Shown piece after piece: positions 25,442 through 33,920 of a DNA stretch of 64,000 bases; positions within the stretch are counted from its first letter, which is position 1; each line of letters begins with the position of its first letter. The stretch lies in the NCBI RefSeq assembly GCF_014837295.1, contig NZ_JACYHB010000006.1, positions 62,001 to 126,000 of the forward strand, written 5' to 3'. The notes below the pieces were generated by a model that had not been told where the DNA came from, made no database searches, and was given only the letters and a program-made list of their open reading frames with translations. Source of the DNA: Cellulosimicrobium arenosum (lineage in GTDB: Bacteria > Actinomycetota > Actinomycetes > Actinomycetales > Cellulomonadaceae). The translations under genes were made by a program, and so were the position numbers.

Positions 25442-27571
25442 TCAGCCTAGGGTCGCGAGCCGTCGCAGCGCAGCCTCAGCGACGCCGCGGTCCGTCGTCC
25501 GCCAGAACGCAGGCATCGACCGGACCAGGAACCCGGCGTACCGGGCGGTCGCGAGACGCGGGTCGAGGACCGCGACGACACCCCGGTCCGCCGTCGTGCG
25601 CACGAGGCGACCGGCGCCCTGGGCCAGCAGGAGTGCGGCGTGCGTCGCCGACACCTGCATGAATCCGTTGCCGCCAGCCTGCTCGACGGCGCGTGCGCGC
25701 GCCGAGCGCACGGGGTCGTCCGGACGGGGGAACGGGATCCGGTCGATGAGGACGAGCTGGCACGACGGACCGGGCACGTCCACGCCCTGCCACAGCGAGA
25801 GCGTGCCGAACAGGCACGTCGCCGGGTCCGCGGCGAACTCGCGCACGAGTGTCGGGAGCTGGTCGTCACCCTGGCAGAGCACGGGGACGTCGAGCCGCTC
25901 GCGCATGGCCTCGGCCGCCGCGACCGCCGCGCGGCGCGACGAGAAGAGCCCGAGCGTGCGGCCACCTGCGGCCTCGACGAGCGCGGCGATCTCGTCGAGC
26001 TGGTGCTCCGTCGAGGCGTCACGACCCGGGGTCGGCAGGTGCTTGGCGACGTACAGGATGCCCTGGCGCCCGTAGTCGAACGGACTGCCGACGTCCAGGC
26101 CCGTCCACGCCGAGGCCGACTCGCCCTCGGCGGGCCCACCGAGGAGTCCGAACGTGCGCGCGACCGGGTCGAACGTGCCACCGAGCGCGAGCGTCGCCGA
26201 CGTGAACACGCCGGTCCGGTCCGTGAGCAGGTGCGTGCGGATCAGGCCGGCCACGCCCAGGGGCGCCGCGTGCAGGCGGCTCGATCCCTCACCGAAGCGG
26301 TCGGCGGTCCAGCCCCCCTCCCCCGGCCGCGAGCACCACAGCACGTCGTGCCCCGTCGGGTCCGCGGCCATGCGCTCGGCGACCTCGAAGAGCTGGAGCA
26401 TCGCGGACTGGGCCATCTTCAGGCCGGTGTCCGGCGTCGCGGGCTTGGTCGCCCCCGTCTCCGGCTTGAGGCGCGACAGGATCTCGCGCGCGGCGTCGCG
26501 CACGCCCGCGACCGCCCCGCGTGCTCCCTCGGGCAGCCCGGCGGGGAAGCGCTCGGCGGGGAGCGCGCCGACCATCGTCCCGAACGCCTGCGACGCGACG
26601 TCGAGCACGTCCGTCTGCGCGCCGCCGTGCCGTCGCGCGAGGCGCGCGGCACCTTCGATCGCCGGGACCGACAGGTCGACGGTCGCCGCGGCGGTGACCC
26701 GGTCCGCGAGCTCGTGCGCCTCGTCGACCACGAGCACGTCGTGCTCGGGTAGCACGCCGGGCGAGCCCATCGCCGCGATGCCGAGCATCGCGTGGTTGGT
26801 GACGACGACGTCGGCCTCGCGCGCGGCCGAACGTGCGCGGTCGGGGAAGCACTCCGCCAGCAGCGGGCACTTCTGGCCCAGGCACTCGAGCGCCGTGACG
26901 GAGACCTGGCGCCACGCGCGTTCGCTCACGCCGGGCACGAGGTCGTCACGGTCCCCCGTCGTCGTCTCGTCCGCCCACTCGCGAAGGCGCACGACCTGCT
27001 CCCCCAGCGAGGCGGCGCTCGTCCCCGGCCCGCTCGCCGCCGCACCCACGCCAGGGTGCTCCGCGGCGCCCGCGGTCTCGCCCGGCAGGTCGAAGAGCGT
27101 CGGCTCGTCCGTCGGGTAGCCGCCCGTGAGCTTGTGCACGCAGAGATAGTTGTGCCAGCCCTTGAGGAGCGCGATCCGCGCGGGGCGCGGCAGCTCGTCG
27201 CCGATCGCCTCCGCGACGAGCGGCAGGTCCCGGGTAATCACCTGACGCTGCAGCGCGAGGGTCGCCGTGGACACCACGACGCGCTCGTCGCTCACGACGG
27301 CGTGCCGCACGGCCGGCACCAGGTACCCGAGCGACTTGCCCGTCCCGGTCCCCGCCTGGACGACGAGGTGCTCGCCGCCGTCGATCGCGCCACCGACCGC
27401 GCGCGCCATCGCGTGCTGACCGTCGCGTCGCGCTCCGCCGAGCCGCTCGACCGCACGGTCCAGGAGCGACTCGACGTCGGGGACCCCGGCAGCTCGCGCG
27501 GCGTCGGGGACGTCGCCTCGGTGCACGCCGTCCTCGGCAGGGTCGGCGGGAGGGGTCGAGACACGAGGCAC
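25442..27571 (-). CDS. dinG: ATP-dependent DNA helicase DinG/XPD-type
   Basis: 709-residue superfamily 2 5'-3' helicase with an iron-sulfur cluster. It has Walker A A-G-T-G-T-G-K-S (73-80), cluster cysteines in Y-L-C-V-H and C-L-G-Q-K-C-P-L-L-A-E-C-F, the V-V-D-E-A-H-E-L box and a C-terminal Q-G-A-G-R-L-V-R motif VI. DinG resolves R-loops and unwinds G-quadruplexes. Although a damage-inducible gene in E. coli, no LexA box is seen here. It starts with GTG and lies 67 bp downstream of hflX and 29 bp before ldh on the same strand. Confidence 0.93.
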   Translation of the reverse strand: MPRVSTPPADPAEDGVHRGDVPDAARAAGVPDVESLLDRAVERLGGARRDGQHAMARAVGGAIDGGEHLVVQAGTGTGKSLGYLVPAVRHAVVSDERVVVSTATLALQRQVITRDLPLVAEAIGDELPRPARIALLKGWHNYLCVHKLTGGYPTDEPTLFDLPGETAGAAEHPGVGAAASGPGTSAASLGEQVVRLREWADETTTGDRDDLVPGVSERAWRQVSVTALECLGQKCPLLAECFPDRARSAAREADVVVTNHAMLGIAAMGSPGVLPEHDVLVVDEAHELADRVTAAATVDLSVPAIEGAARLARRHGGAQTDVLDVASQAFGTMVGALPAERFPAGLPEGARGAVAGVRDAAREILSRLKPETGATKPATPDTGLKMAQSAMLQLFEVAERMAADPTGHDVLWCSRPGEGGWTADRFGEGSSRLHAAPLGVAGLIRTHLLTDRTGVFTSATLALGGTFDPVARTFGLLGGPAEGESASAWTGLDVGSPFDYGRQGILYVAKHLPTPGRDASTEHQLDEIAALVEAAGGRTLGLFSSRRAAVAAAEAMRERLDVPVLCQGDDQLPTLVREFAADPATCLFGTLSLWQGVDVPGPSCQLVLIDRIPFPRPDDPVRSARARAVEQAGGNGFMQVSATHAALLLAQGAGRLVRTTADRGVVAVLDPRLATARYAGFLVRSMPAFWRTTDRGVAEAALRRLATLG

Positions 27572-27638
27572 GCGCCGAGTCTACGGCCGGTGCCGCACCG
27601 CCCGACCCGACGCGCGCACGATGGTGGAGAACCGCGGT

Positions 27639-29189
27639 CTAGGCCGAGCCGGCCACGCCCGTCAGCTCTTGCGCGAGCGCCTCCGCGACCCGTCCGCGCA
27701 GCAGGGTGCCGTCCGCCGTGTGCTCCTCGTGGTCGATCTCGCCCTCGGTGTGCACGCGGTGCACGAGGTCGCCGCGGGTGTACGGCACGACGACGTCGAT
27801 CGCCACGTCGGGCCGCGGCAGCTCGTCCGCGATGAGGTCGCGCAGGGCGTCGATCCCCTCGCCCGTGTGCGCCGAGACCACCACGGTGCGGCGCTCGCGT
27901 CGTCGGATCCGCTCCACGGCCTCCGGGTCGGCCACGTCGACCTTGTTGAGCACCACGACCTCCAGGACGTCGTCGACGCCCGGGATGTCGGCGAGCACGT
28001 GGCGGACGGCCGCGATCTGGCCCTCGGGATCCGGGTGGGACGCGTCGACGACGTGCAGGAGCAGGTCCGCGTCGCCGACCTCCTCCAGCGTCGAGCGGAA
28101 CGCCTCGACCAGCTGGTGGGGCAGCGCACGGACGAAACCGACGGTGTCGGCGAGGGTGTAGACCCGCCCGTCCTCGGTACGGGTGCGGCGCACCGTCGGG
28201 TCGAGGGTCGCGAACAGCGCGTTCTCGACCAGCACTCCCGCGCCCGTGATCGCGTTGAGCAGGCTCGACTTCCCGGCGTTCGTGTACCCGGCGATCGCGA
28301 CGGACGGGACCGCGTGCCGCTTGCGCGAGGAGCGCTTGGTCTCGCGGCCGGGTGCCATCGCCGCGATCTCGCGGCGCAGCTTGGCCATGCGGTTGCGGAT
28401 GCGGCGACGGTCCAGCTCGATCTTGGTCTCACCCGGTCCGCGCGAGCCCATCCCGGCCCCGGCGCCGCCGACCTGCCCACCGGCCTGCCGGGACATCGAC
28501 TCGCCCCAGCCTCGCAGCCTCGGCAGGAGGTACTCGAGCTGTGCGAGCTCGACCTGCGCCTTGCCCTCCCTCGACTTGGCGTGCTGGGCGAAGATGTCGA
28601 GGATCAGCGCCGTGCGGTCCACGACCTTGACCTTGACGATGTCCTCGAGCGCGCGGCGCTGGGAGGGTGCGAGCTCGCCGTCGACCACGACCGTGTCGGC
28701 GCCGCTCGCCGCGACGACGCCGGCCAGCTGGGAAGCCTTGCCGGACCCGAGGTACGTGCCGGGGTCGGGCTTGGCGCGGCGCTGGACCATGCCGTCGAGC
28801 ACCTCGGACCCGGCGGTCTCGGCGAGCGCGGCGAGCTCGCGCAGCGAGATCTCGGCCTCCTCCGCGCTCGACGCGGCGCCCTCCGCGTGCGCGTCGCGCG
28901 ACGAGCTCCACAGCCCGACGAGAACGACCTTCTCGAGGCGCAGCTGCCGGTACTCGACCTCGGTGACGTCCTGGAGCTCGGTCGACAGGCCCGCGACCCG
29001 CCGCAAGGACGCGCGCTCGGCGAGGTCGAGCTGCTCGCCGTCGTGCTCCGCGTGGATGGTGGCACCCTCGGCGCGCGCCGTCCCGGCCCGAGCGAGCACC
29101 CGCGCCACGACGTCGTCCGCGATGTCTCGCGTCGCGCCCGTCGGCTCCTCGTCGGGGGCCGTCGTGGGGTTCGCCGGGGTCTGGGTCAT
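27639..29189 (-). CDS. hflX: Ribosome-associated GTPase HflX
   Basis: 516-residue GTPase that splits stalled or heat-damaged ribosomes. Order: N-terminal HflX domain (about 85-230), a glycine-rich linker (G-G-Q-V-G-G-A-G-A-G, about 237-247) leading to G-P-G-E-T-K, then the G domain with G1 G-Y-T-N-A-G-K-S (301-308), G3 D-T-V-G-F and G4 N-K-V-D. The ATG at 29189 with AGAGG is preferred over the in-frame start at 29306, which overlaps the divergent methyltransferase promoter. Confidence 0.95.
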   Translation of the reverse strand: MTQTPANPTTAPDEEPTGATRDIADDVVARVLARAGTARAEGATIHAEHDGEQLDLAERASLRRVAGLSTELQDVTEVEYRQLRLEKVVLVGLWSSSRDAHAEGAASSAEEAEISLRELAALAETAGSEVLDGMVQRRAKPDPGTYLGSGKASQLAGVVAASGADTVVVDGELAPSQRRALEDIVKVKVVDRTALILDIFAQHAKSREGKAQVELAQLEYLLPRLRGWGESMSRQAGGQVGGAGAGMGSRGPGETKIELDRRRIRNRMAKLRREIAAMAPGRETKRSSRKRHAVPSVAIAGYTNAGKSSLLNAITGAGVLVENALFATLDPTVRRTRTEDGRVYTLADTVGFVRALPHQLVEAFRSTLEEVGDADLLLHVVDASHPDPEGQIAAVRHVLADIPGVDDVLEVVVLNKVDVADPEAVERIRRRERRTVVVSAHTGEGIDALRDLIADELPRPDVAIDVVVPYTRGDLVHRVHTEGEIDHEEHTADGTLLRGRVAEALAQELTGVAGSA

Positions 29190-29323
29190 GTGCCGCCTCT
29201 CGTCAGTTCCGGATGTCCGCGGGCGTCGTCGTCCGTCGCGGCGCGTCCGGTGGTGGAACAAGCGTGGCACGGATTTTCGTCCCGGAGCCAGCGCAATTGC
29301 GCTCACGCGTAGGATCTCGCGTC

Positions 29324-29953
29324 GTGAGCGACTCCCACGACCACTACTTCACCGCGCAACCGGCGTCCGCCGCGGAGCGGCGCACCCTCGGGCTGCGCCT
29401 GGCAGGTCGGGACGTCGAGGTCGAGGTCGCGTCCGGCGTGTTCTCCCCCGGCCGGATCGACCTCGGCACGCAGGTCCTGCTGCGCACCGTCGCGCCGCTG
29501 CGCGGGATCGCTGCGGGCGCCCACGTGCTCGACCTGGGCTGCGGCTGGGGTCCGGTCGCGCTGACCATGGCGCTCGACGCACCGGACGCGACGGTGTGGG
29601 CGGTCGACGTCAACGAACGCGCGCTCGACCTCGTGCGACGCAACGCCGAGCGGCTCGGGCTCCCGGGGGTCCGGGCGGTCACGCCGGACGACGTGCCCGC
29701 GGACCTCGCGTTCGCCGCCCTCTGGTCCAACCCGCCGATCCGGGTCGGCAAGGACGCGCTGCACGCGATGCTGTTGCGCTGGCTCCCGCGGCTCGCACCC
29801 GGTGCGGACGCCCACCTCGTGGTCCAGCGCAACCTGGGTGCCGACTCGCTCACGAGCTGGCTCGCCGCGAACCTGCCGCCCCTCGCCCCCGGGGCGAGCG
29901 TGGAGAAGGTCGCGAGCGCGAAGGGCTTCCGCGTCCTGCGCGTCAGCGTGTGA
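29324..29953 (+). CDS. RsmC/RlmG-like methyltransferase
   Basis: 209-residue SAM-dependent methyltransferase. It has H-Y-F-T-A-Q-P-A-S near the start, SAM motif V-L-D-L-G-C-G-W-G-P (about 67-76), and the base-methyltransferase motif W-S-N-P-P-I-R-V-G-K, as in RsmC/RlmG, which methylate guanines in rRNA. Actinobacterial members are the short single-domain form, so the rRNA target is inferred only. GTG at 29324 fits the conserved N-terminus. Convergent overlap with dapF is 11 bp. Confidence 0.85.
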   Translation: MSDSHDHYFTAQPASAAERRTLGLRLAGRDVEVEVASGVFSPGRIDLGTQVLLRTVAPLRGIAAGAHVLDLGCGWGPVALTMALDAPDATVWAVDVNERALDLVRRNAERLGLPGVRAVTPDDVPADLAFAALWSNPPIRVGKDALHAMLLRWLPRLAPGADAHLVVQRNLGADSLTSWLAANLPPLAPGASVEKVASAKGFRVLRVSV

Positions 29954-30971
29954 CGGGCTGAGGCACTGCGCCCTGCTCGGCGTCCACCGGGGGCGTCGCG
30001 GCGGTGGGGCCGGAATCGTCGACCGCACTCGCACCCGCAACCGTCTCCGGGCCGACCACGCTGAACGTGTCGAGGTCGATCTCACCGGAGTAGACGAGCT
30101 CCGCCGGCCCGGCCAGCTCGACATGGTCGCCGGGCAGCGCTCGCACCCGGACCGTCCCGCCGGGGACCTCGACGAGCCACGTGTCGGGTGCGTCGGGCCC
30201 GCCCCAGACGCGCACGGCCAGGGCTGCGGCGCACGCACCGGTGCCGCACGACGGCGTCTCCCCGACACCCCGCTCGTGCACCCGCATCCGGACGCGTCCG
30301 ACGATCGTCCCGTCGGCCGCCTCGGCCTCGCCCAACGGCACGACGAGCTCGACGTTGGTGCCATGGGCCGGCGTCGGCTCGACGACGGGGGCCCGCGAGA
30401 GATCGGCACCCGCGAGCACGTCCTCGCGCGCGACGGCCAGGACGGTGTGGGGGTTGCCGAGGTCGACGTTCAGCGCCGGCCGCGGCACGTCCCACCCGTG
30501 CACGACGACGGCCGCGTCGTGGCCGTCGTCCAGGGCGGGCCGCCCACCCGGGAGGAACCACGTCCCCATGTCGACCGCGTACCAGCCGTCGGCCTCCTTG
30601 CGCACGTGCTTGACCCCTGCCCGCGTCCCGACGGCCAGCTCGGCGCCGTCGGCCAGGTTCACGAGCCCGAGCCGCTCGGCGAGCGCCGCGAAGACGCGCA
30701 CCCCGTTGCCGCACATCTCCGCGACCGAGCCGTCCGCGTTGCGGTAGTCCATGAACCAGATCGCGTGCGGGTCCTCGGCGAGCACCCGGTGCGCCTCCGG
30801 CACGTGCGCGGTCGGCACGAGCCGGATGACACCGTCCCCGCCGATCCCCCCGCGCCGGTCCGCGAGGGCACGCACGAGCTCGGGGGTCAGGTCCAGCTCG
30901 CCCTTCGTGTCGGCGAGCAGCACGAAGTCGTTGCGGGTCCCGTGGCCCTTGGTGAACCGGGTGCGCGTCAT
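29943..30971 (-). CDS. dapF: Diaminopimelate epimerase
   Basis: Converts LL- to meso-diaminopimelate for lysine (and, where used, cell wall). The 342-residue product carries the two catalytic cysteines Cys87 (E-M-C-G-N-G-V-R) and Cys242 (S-C-G-T-G-A-C-A), plus F-T-K-G-H-G-T-R-N-D-F at the start. About 40 extra residues form an acidic, Pro/Ala-rich C-terminal tail beyond the family core. Its ATG overlaps the miaA stop (ATGA). Confidence 0.96.
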   Translation of the reverse strand: MTRTRFTKGHGTRNDFVLLADTKGELDLTPELVRALADRRGGIGGDGVIRLVPTAHVPEAHRVLAEDPHAIWFMDYRNADGSVAEMCGNGVRVFAALAERLGLVNLADGAELAVGTRAGVKHVRKEADGWYAVDMGTWFLPGGRPALDDGHDAAVVVHGWDVPRPALNVDLGNPHTVLAVAREDVLAGADLSRAPVVEPTPAHGTNVELVVPLGEAEAADGTIVGRVRMRVHERGVGETPSCGTGACAAALAVRVWGGPDAPDTWLVEVPGGTVRVRALPGDHVELAGPAELVYSGEIDLDTFSVVGPETVAGASAVDDSGPTAATPPVDAEQGAVPQPVTR

Positions 30972-31984
30972 GAGCCCAGACTACGTCGGACCGGACCGGC
31001 GGAGCCCGCCGCGTCCGGCCGGGACCGGCCGGCGTCCGCACCGGCGACGACCGCGAGCGCCTCGGCCCCGAGCCGCGGCGAACGCGCGTCCAGCCAGTGC
31101 ACGCGCGGGTCACGGCCGAACCAGCCCATCTGCTTGCGTGCGAGCCGCCGGGTGTTCGCGACGACCGCCTCGCGGGCCGCGTCCTGCGTCGTCTCGCCGC
31201 GCAGGTGGGCGAGCACCTCCGCGTAGCCGACCGCCCGGCGCGCCGTCCTGCCCATCCCGGCGCCGTCGAGCCGGCGGACCTCGTCGACGAGGCCGAGCTC
31301 CCACATGCGCGCCACCCGCCCCGCCACCCGCTCGTCGAGAGCGGCGCGGTCGCAGTCCAGCCCGATCTGCACGGTCGGGCGCACGTACTCCTGCCGCGGC
31401 AGGTTGGCCGTGAAGGGCGCTCCCGTCAGCTCGATCACCTCGAGCGCGCGCACGATCCGGCGCGTGTTCGAGGGGCCGATGCTCTCGGCGGCCCGGGGAT
31501 CGCGTCGCGCGAGCTCGTCGTGCAGCGCGCGCGTCCCCTCCCGCTCGGCGCGCTCGTCCAGCGCGGCGCGGACCGACGCGTCGGTGCCGGGGAAGTTCAT
31601 GTCGTCGAGCAGCGCCCGGACGTACAGACCCGAACCGCCGACGACCACGGCGCGTGCGCCGCGACCGGCGATCTGGTCCAGCACCTCGCGTCCCTCCCGC
31701 TGGTACCGCGCGACCGACGCGTCCTGCGTCGGGTCGAGCACGTCGACCAGATGGTGCACGACGCCGCGCCGCTCGGCCTCGGGCACCTTCGCCGTCCCCA
31801 CGTCCATCCCGCGGTACAGCTGGAACGCGTCGGCGTTGATGATCTCGGCGGGTGCGTCGGGTGTGCTCAGCCGCTCCGCCAGGTCGATCGCCAGGTCGGA
31901 CTTGCCCGTCGCCGTCGGTCCGACGACGGCGACGACGACGTCCTCGAGCCCCTCCGGTCCGTCGTCATGGTCCACGCGGAGCAC
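30968..31984 (-). CDS. miaA: tRNA dimethylallyltransferase
   Basis: Transfers the dimethylallyl group to N6 of A37 in tRNAs reading UNN codons; MiaB, also in this window, then methylthiolates it. The roughly 338-residue product has the P-loop V-G-P-T-A-T-G-K-S, D-A-F-Q-L-Y-R-G-M-D-V-G-T-A-K and G-G-S-G-L-Y, all MiaA signatures. The start is uncertain between GTG 31984 and GTG 31975; neither has a good ribosome site, and both sit at the stop of the upstream gene, suggesting coupling. Confidence 0.94.
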   Translation of the reverse strand: MLRVDHDDGPEGLEDVVVAVVGPTATGKSDLAIDLAERLSTPDAPAEIINADAFQLYRGMDVGTAKVPEAERRGVVHHLVDVLDPTQDASVARYQREGREVLDQIAGRGARAVVVGGSGLYVRALLDDMNFPGTDASVRAALDERAEREGTRALHDELARRDPRAAESIGPSNTRRIVRALEVIELTGAPFTANLPRQEYVRPTVQIGLDCDRAALDERVAGRVARMWELGLVDEVRRLDGAGMGRTARRAVGYAEVLAHLRGETTQDAAREAVVANTRRLARKQMGWFGRDPRVHWLDARSPRLGAEALAVVAGADAGRSRPDAAGSAGPVRRSLGS

Positions 31985-31985
31985 G

Positions 31986-32729
31986 CTACCGGGGCGCAGC
32001 GTCCCGTGCCGCTGCCTGCTCGCCCGACCGGTGCACCTCGCCCCGGCGGTCCCCGTGGTCCTGGTGGTCCTGGTGGTCCTGGTGGGAGAGCTCGCGGTAC
32101 TCACGGACCTCCCCGGGCTCGCCCCCGGTCCCCGTGCCGGTGCCGGGGCCGGTGCTCGTCAGGTGCCACGCGGGGTCGAGGAAGGCGTCGAGCACGGCCT
32201 GCACCGCCTCGGAGCGCGGGTCGTCGGCCACGACGAGGGACGCTCCCTCCTCGCGCAGTCGACCCCCGAGGGCGCGCAGGTCCGGGTCGGACGCGCCGTC
32301 GACCTCGAGCACGTCCGCAGGCTCGCCCTGCACGCCCCCGTCGAGCCGGGTCGGCCCGGACCGCGCCGGCGCACGCGCGGTCCGGCGCGCCGCGGCGATC
32401 ACCAGCAGGGCGACCGACGCACCCGGGCCGGCGACGCGCCAGGTCTCATGGCCCTCCACCGGTTCCGGCCGCCAGCCCGCGCCGAGCCGGGCGTCCGCGA
32501 TCCCGGCGTCCGCGAGCGAGGCCCGCGCGGGACCGGCGGCGCCGCCGCCGTTCGCGCCGCCGGCCCCGACGGTCCCGGCTGCGAGGACCACGACCCTGGT
32601 CGCGTCCGCCACCAGGTCCCGTACCGCGCGCAGCGCCGCCTCGCGCCGACCGCGCAGGACGTCGGCCGCCCCGGCAGCCCCCGGCACGAGCAGCGGGGTA
32701 CCGGGCAGGACGACGGCGCGCAGGGTCAC
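31986..32729 (-). CDS. LigB-like (class III extradiol dioxygenase-fold) protein of unknown function
   Basis: 247 residues. This gene regularly sits between miaA and YbjN-type genes in actinobacteria and is annotated with a class III extradiol dioxygenase subunit B-like fold; here I see V-L-P-G-T-P-L-L-V-P-G-A-A-G near the start and V-A-D-D-P-R-S-E-A-V later but no clear metal ligands, so enzyme activity is doubtful. The C-terminus carries three H-Q-D repeats from a 9-bp tandem repeat and a basic tail. Start uncertain (GTG 32729 or 32735). Confidence 0.62.
   Translation of the reverse strand: MTLRAVVLPGTPLLVPGAAGAADVLRGRREAALRAVRDLVADATRVVVLAAGTVGAGGANGGGAAGPARASLADAGIADARLGAGWRPEPVEGHETWRVAGPGASVALLVIAAARRTARAPARSGPTRLDGGVQGEPADVLEVDGASDPDLRALGGRLREEGASLVVADDPRSEAVQAVLDAFLDPAWHLTSTGPGTGTGTGGEPGEVREYRELSHQDHQDHQDHGDRRGEVHRSGEQAAARDAAPR
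32055..32081. repeat. 9-bp tandem repeat in the LigB-like gene
   Basis: GTGGTCCTG is repeated three times without change. On the coding strand it encodes repeated Q-D-H, producing a His/Asp/Gln tract near the C-terminus. Confidence 0.9.
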
Positions 32730-32802
32730 GAGCACACGGTAGCGACCTGCCCTGGCACACCTGCGCGCGACGCGTCCCGGCGGACGCGAGTACGGTAGTC
32801 GC

Positions 32803-33378
32803 GTGAGGTTCTTCGGCCAGCAGGGCAGCGACCGGCCCGACGACGGACCTGTGCCCGACGCGTCGGGCGACGACGAGCTGCGCTCCCAGGTCGAGGACCT
32901 GCTCGCGCGCGAGCTCGGCGGCGCGCTCGTCACGGACGTCGACCGTGCACCGACCCCGCTCGCGCTCGCGCGGGTGATCGAGTGGCTCACCGACAGCGGG
33001 TACAGCTACTTCGTCGACTCCGACGGTGACGTGGGCGGGCTCTGGCACGGCCGGCTGTTCTACTTCCTGCTCTTCGGCCACCACGACGAGATCCTGCAGG
33101 TGCGGGGGCAGTGGAACCGCGACCTGTCGATCGAGCGCCTCGAGGAGATCCTCGAGTTCACCAACGAGTGGAACGCCGACCGGATCTGGCCCAAGACGTA
33201 CACGCGCGTGCGTGACAACGGCATGGTCCAGGTCTTCACCGAGGTCACGGTCGACCTCGAGCACGGCGTGTCGGACGACCAGCTCGACCAGCTCCTGCAG
33301 TGCGGGCTGAGCACGGGTTCGATGTTCTTCGACGCGCTGGACGAGTACTACCCCGACCCGGCGAGGCAGGCGCCATGA
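32803..33378 (+). CDS. YbjN domain protein, copy 1
   Basis: 191 residues with a YbjN fold (about 45-180), seen in L-F-Y-F-L-L-F-G, I-L-Q-V-R-G-Q-W-N-R and F-T-N-E-W-N-A-D-R-I-W-P-K. YbjN folds resemble type III secretion chaperones; the E. coli protein affects stress and motility, but the actinobacterial role is unknown. It overlaps copy 2 by ATGA, so they are coupled and may form a heterodimer. Divergent from the LigB-like gene, with only 73 bp between. Confidence 0.88.
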   Translation: MRFFGQQGSDRPDDGPVPDASGDDELRSQVEDLLARELGGALVTDVDRAPTPLALARVIEWLTDSGYSYFVDSDGDVGGLWHGRLFYFLLFGHHDEILQVRGQWNRDLSIERLEEILEFTNEWNADRIWPKTYTRVRDNGMVQVFTEVTVDLEHGVSDDQLDQLLQCGLSTGSMFFDALDEYYPDPARQAP

Positions 33379-33887
33379 CGCAGGCACGCACCGGCTGGCT
33401 CGCGCGGATCTTCGGCAACCGACGGCCCAAGACCCCCGAGTCGCTGCCGCGCGAGCGGGAGACGGCTCGGCCCCTGACGATGTCGCGCATCGGCGACCAC
33501 CTGACCCGTCGCGGCTACCACTTCCGGGTCGACGACGACGGCGACATCACCGGGACCTGGGACGGGCACCGGTTCTGGTTCCTCCTGCTCGGGGAGCGCA
33601 CCGAGATCCTGCAGGTCCGTGGTCGCTGGGCGACGACGCTGCCCGTGGAGTCGCGGCTCGCGACGCTGCAGGCCGTCAACGACTGGAACCGCGAGCGCAT
33701 CTGGCCCAAGGTCTACCTGCGCGAGGAGGCAGGGCGCCTCGCGCTGTACGCGGAGGTCTCCGTCGACTTCGAGCACGGCGCGACCGACGCCCAGCTCGGC
33801 CAGACCGTCTCGTGCGGGCTGGGCACGGCGGTCCAGCTCTTCCAGGCGGTCGGTTCCCAGCTCCCGCCCGGCGTGGCGGACAGCTGA
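33375..33887 (+). CDS. YbjN domain protein, copy 2
   Basis: 170 residues, clearly paralogous to copy 1: F-W-F-L-L-L-G, I-L-Q-V-R-G-R-W, V-N-D-W-N-R-E-R-I-W-P-K and F-E-H-G-A-T-D-A-Q-L align with copy 1 in order. It lacks the acidic N-terminal extension of copy 1 and has instead a basic W-L-A-R-I-F-G-N-R-R-P start. The ATG overlaps the stop of copy 1. Confidence 0.88.
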   Translation: MTQARTGWLARIFGNRRPKTPESLPRERETARPLTMSRIGDHLTRRGYHFRVDDDGDITGTWDGHRFWFLLLGERTEILQVRGRWATTLPVESRLATLQAVNDWNRERIWPKVYLREEAGRLALYAEVSVDFEHGATDAQLGQTVSCGLGTAVQLFQAVGSQLPPGVADS

Positions 33888-33920
33888 CCCTCGGCCGCGC
33901 AGAGGTCGCGCGGCATCCGG

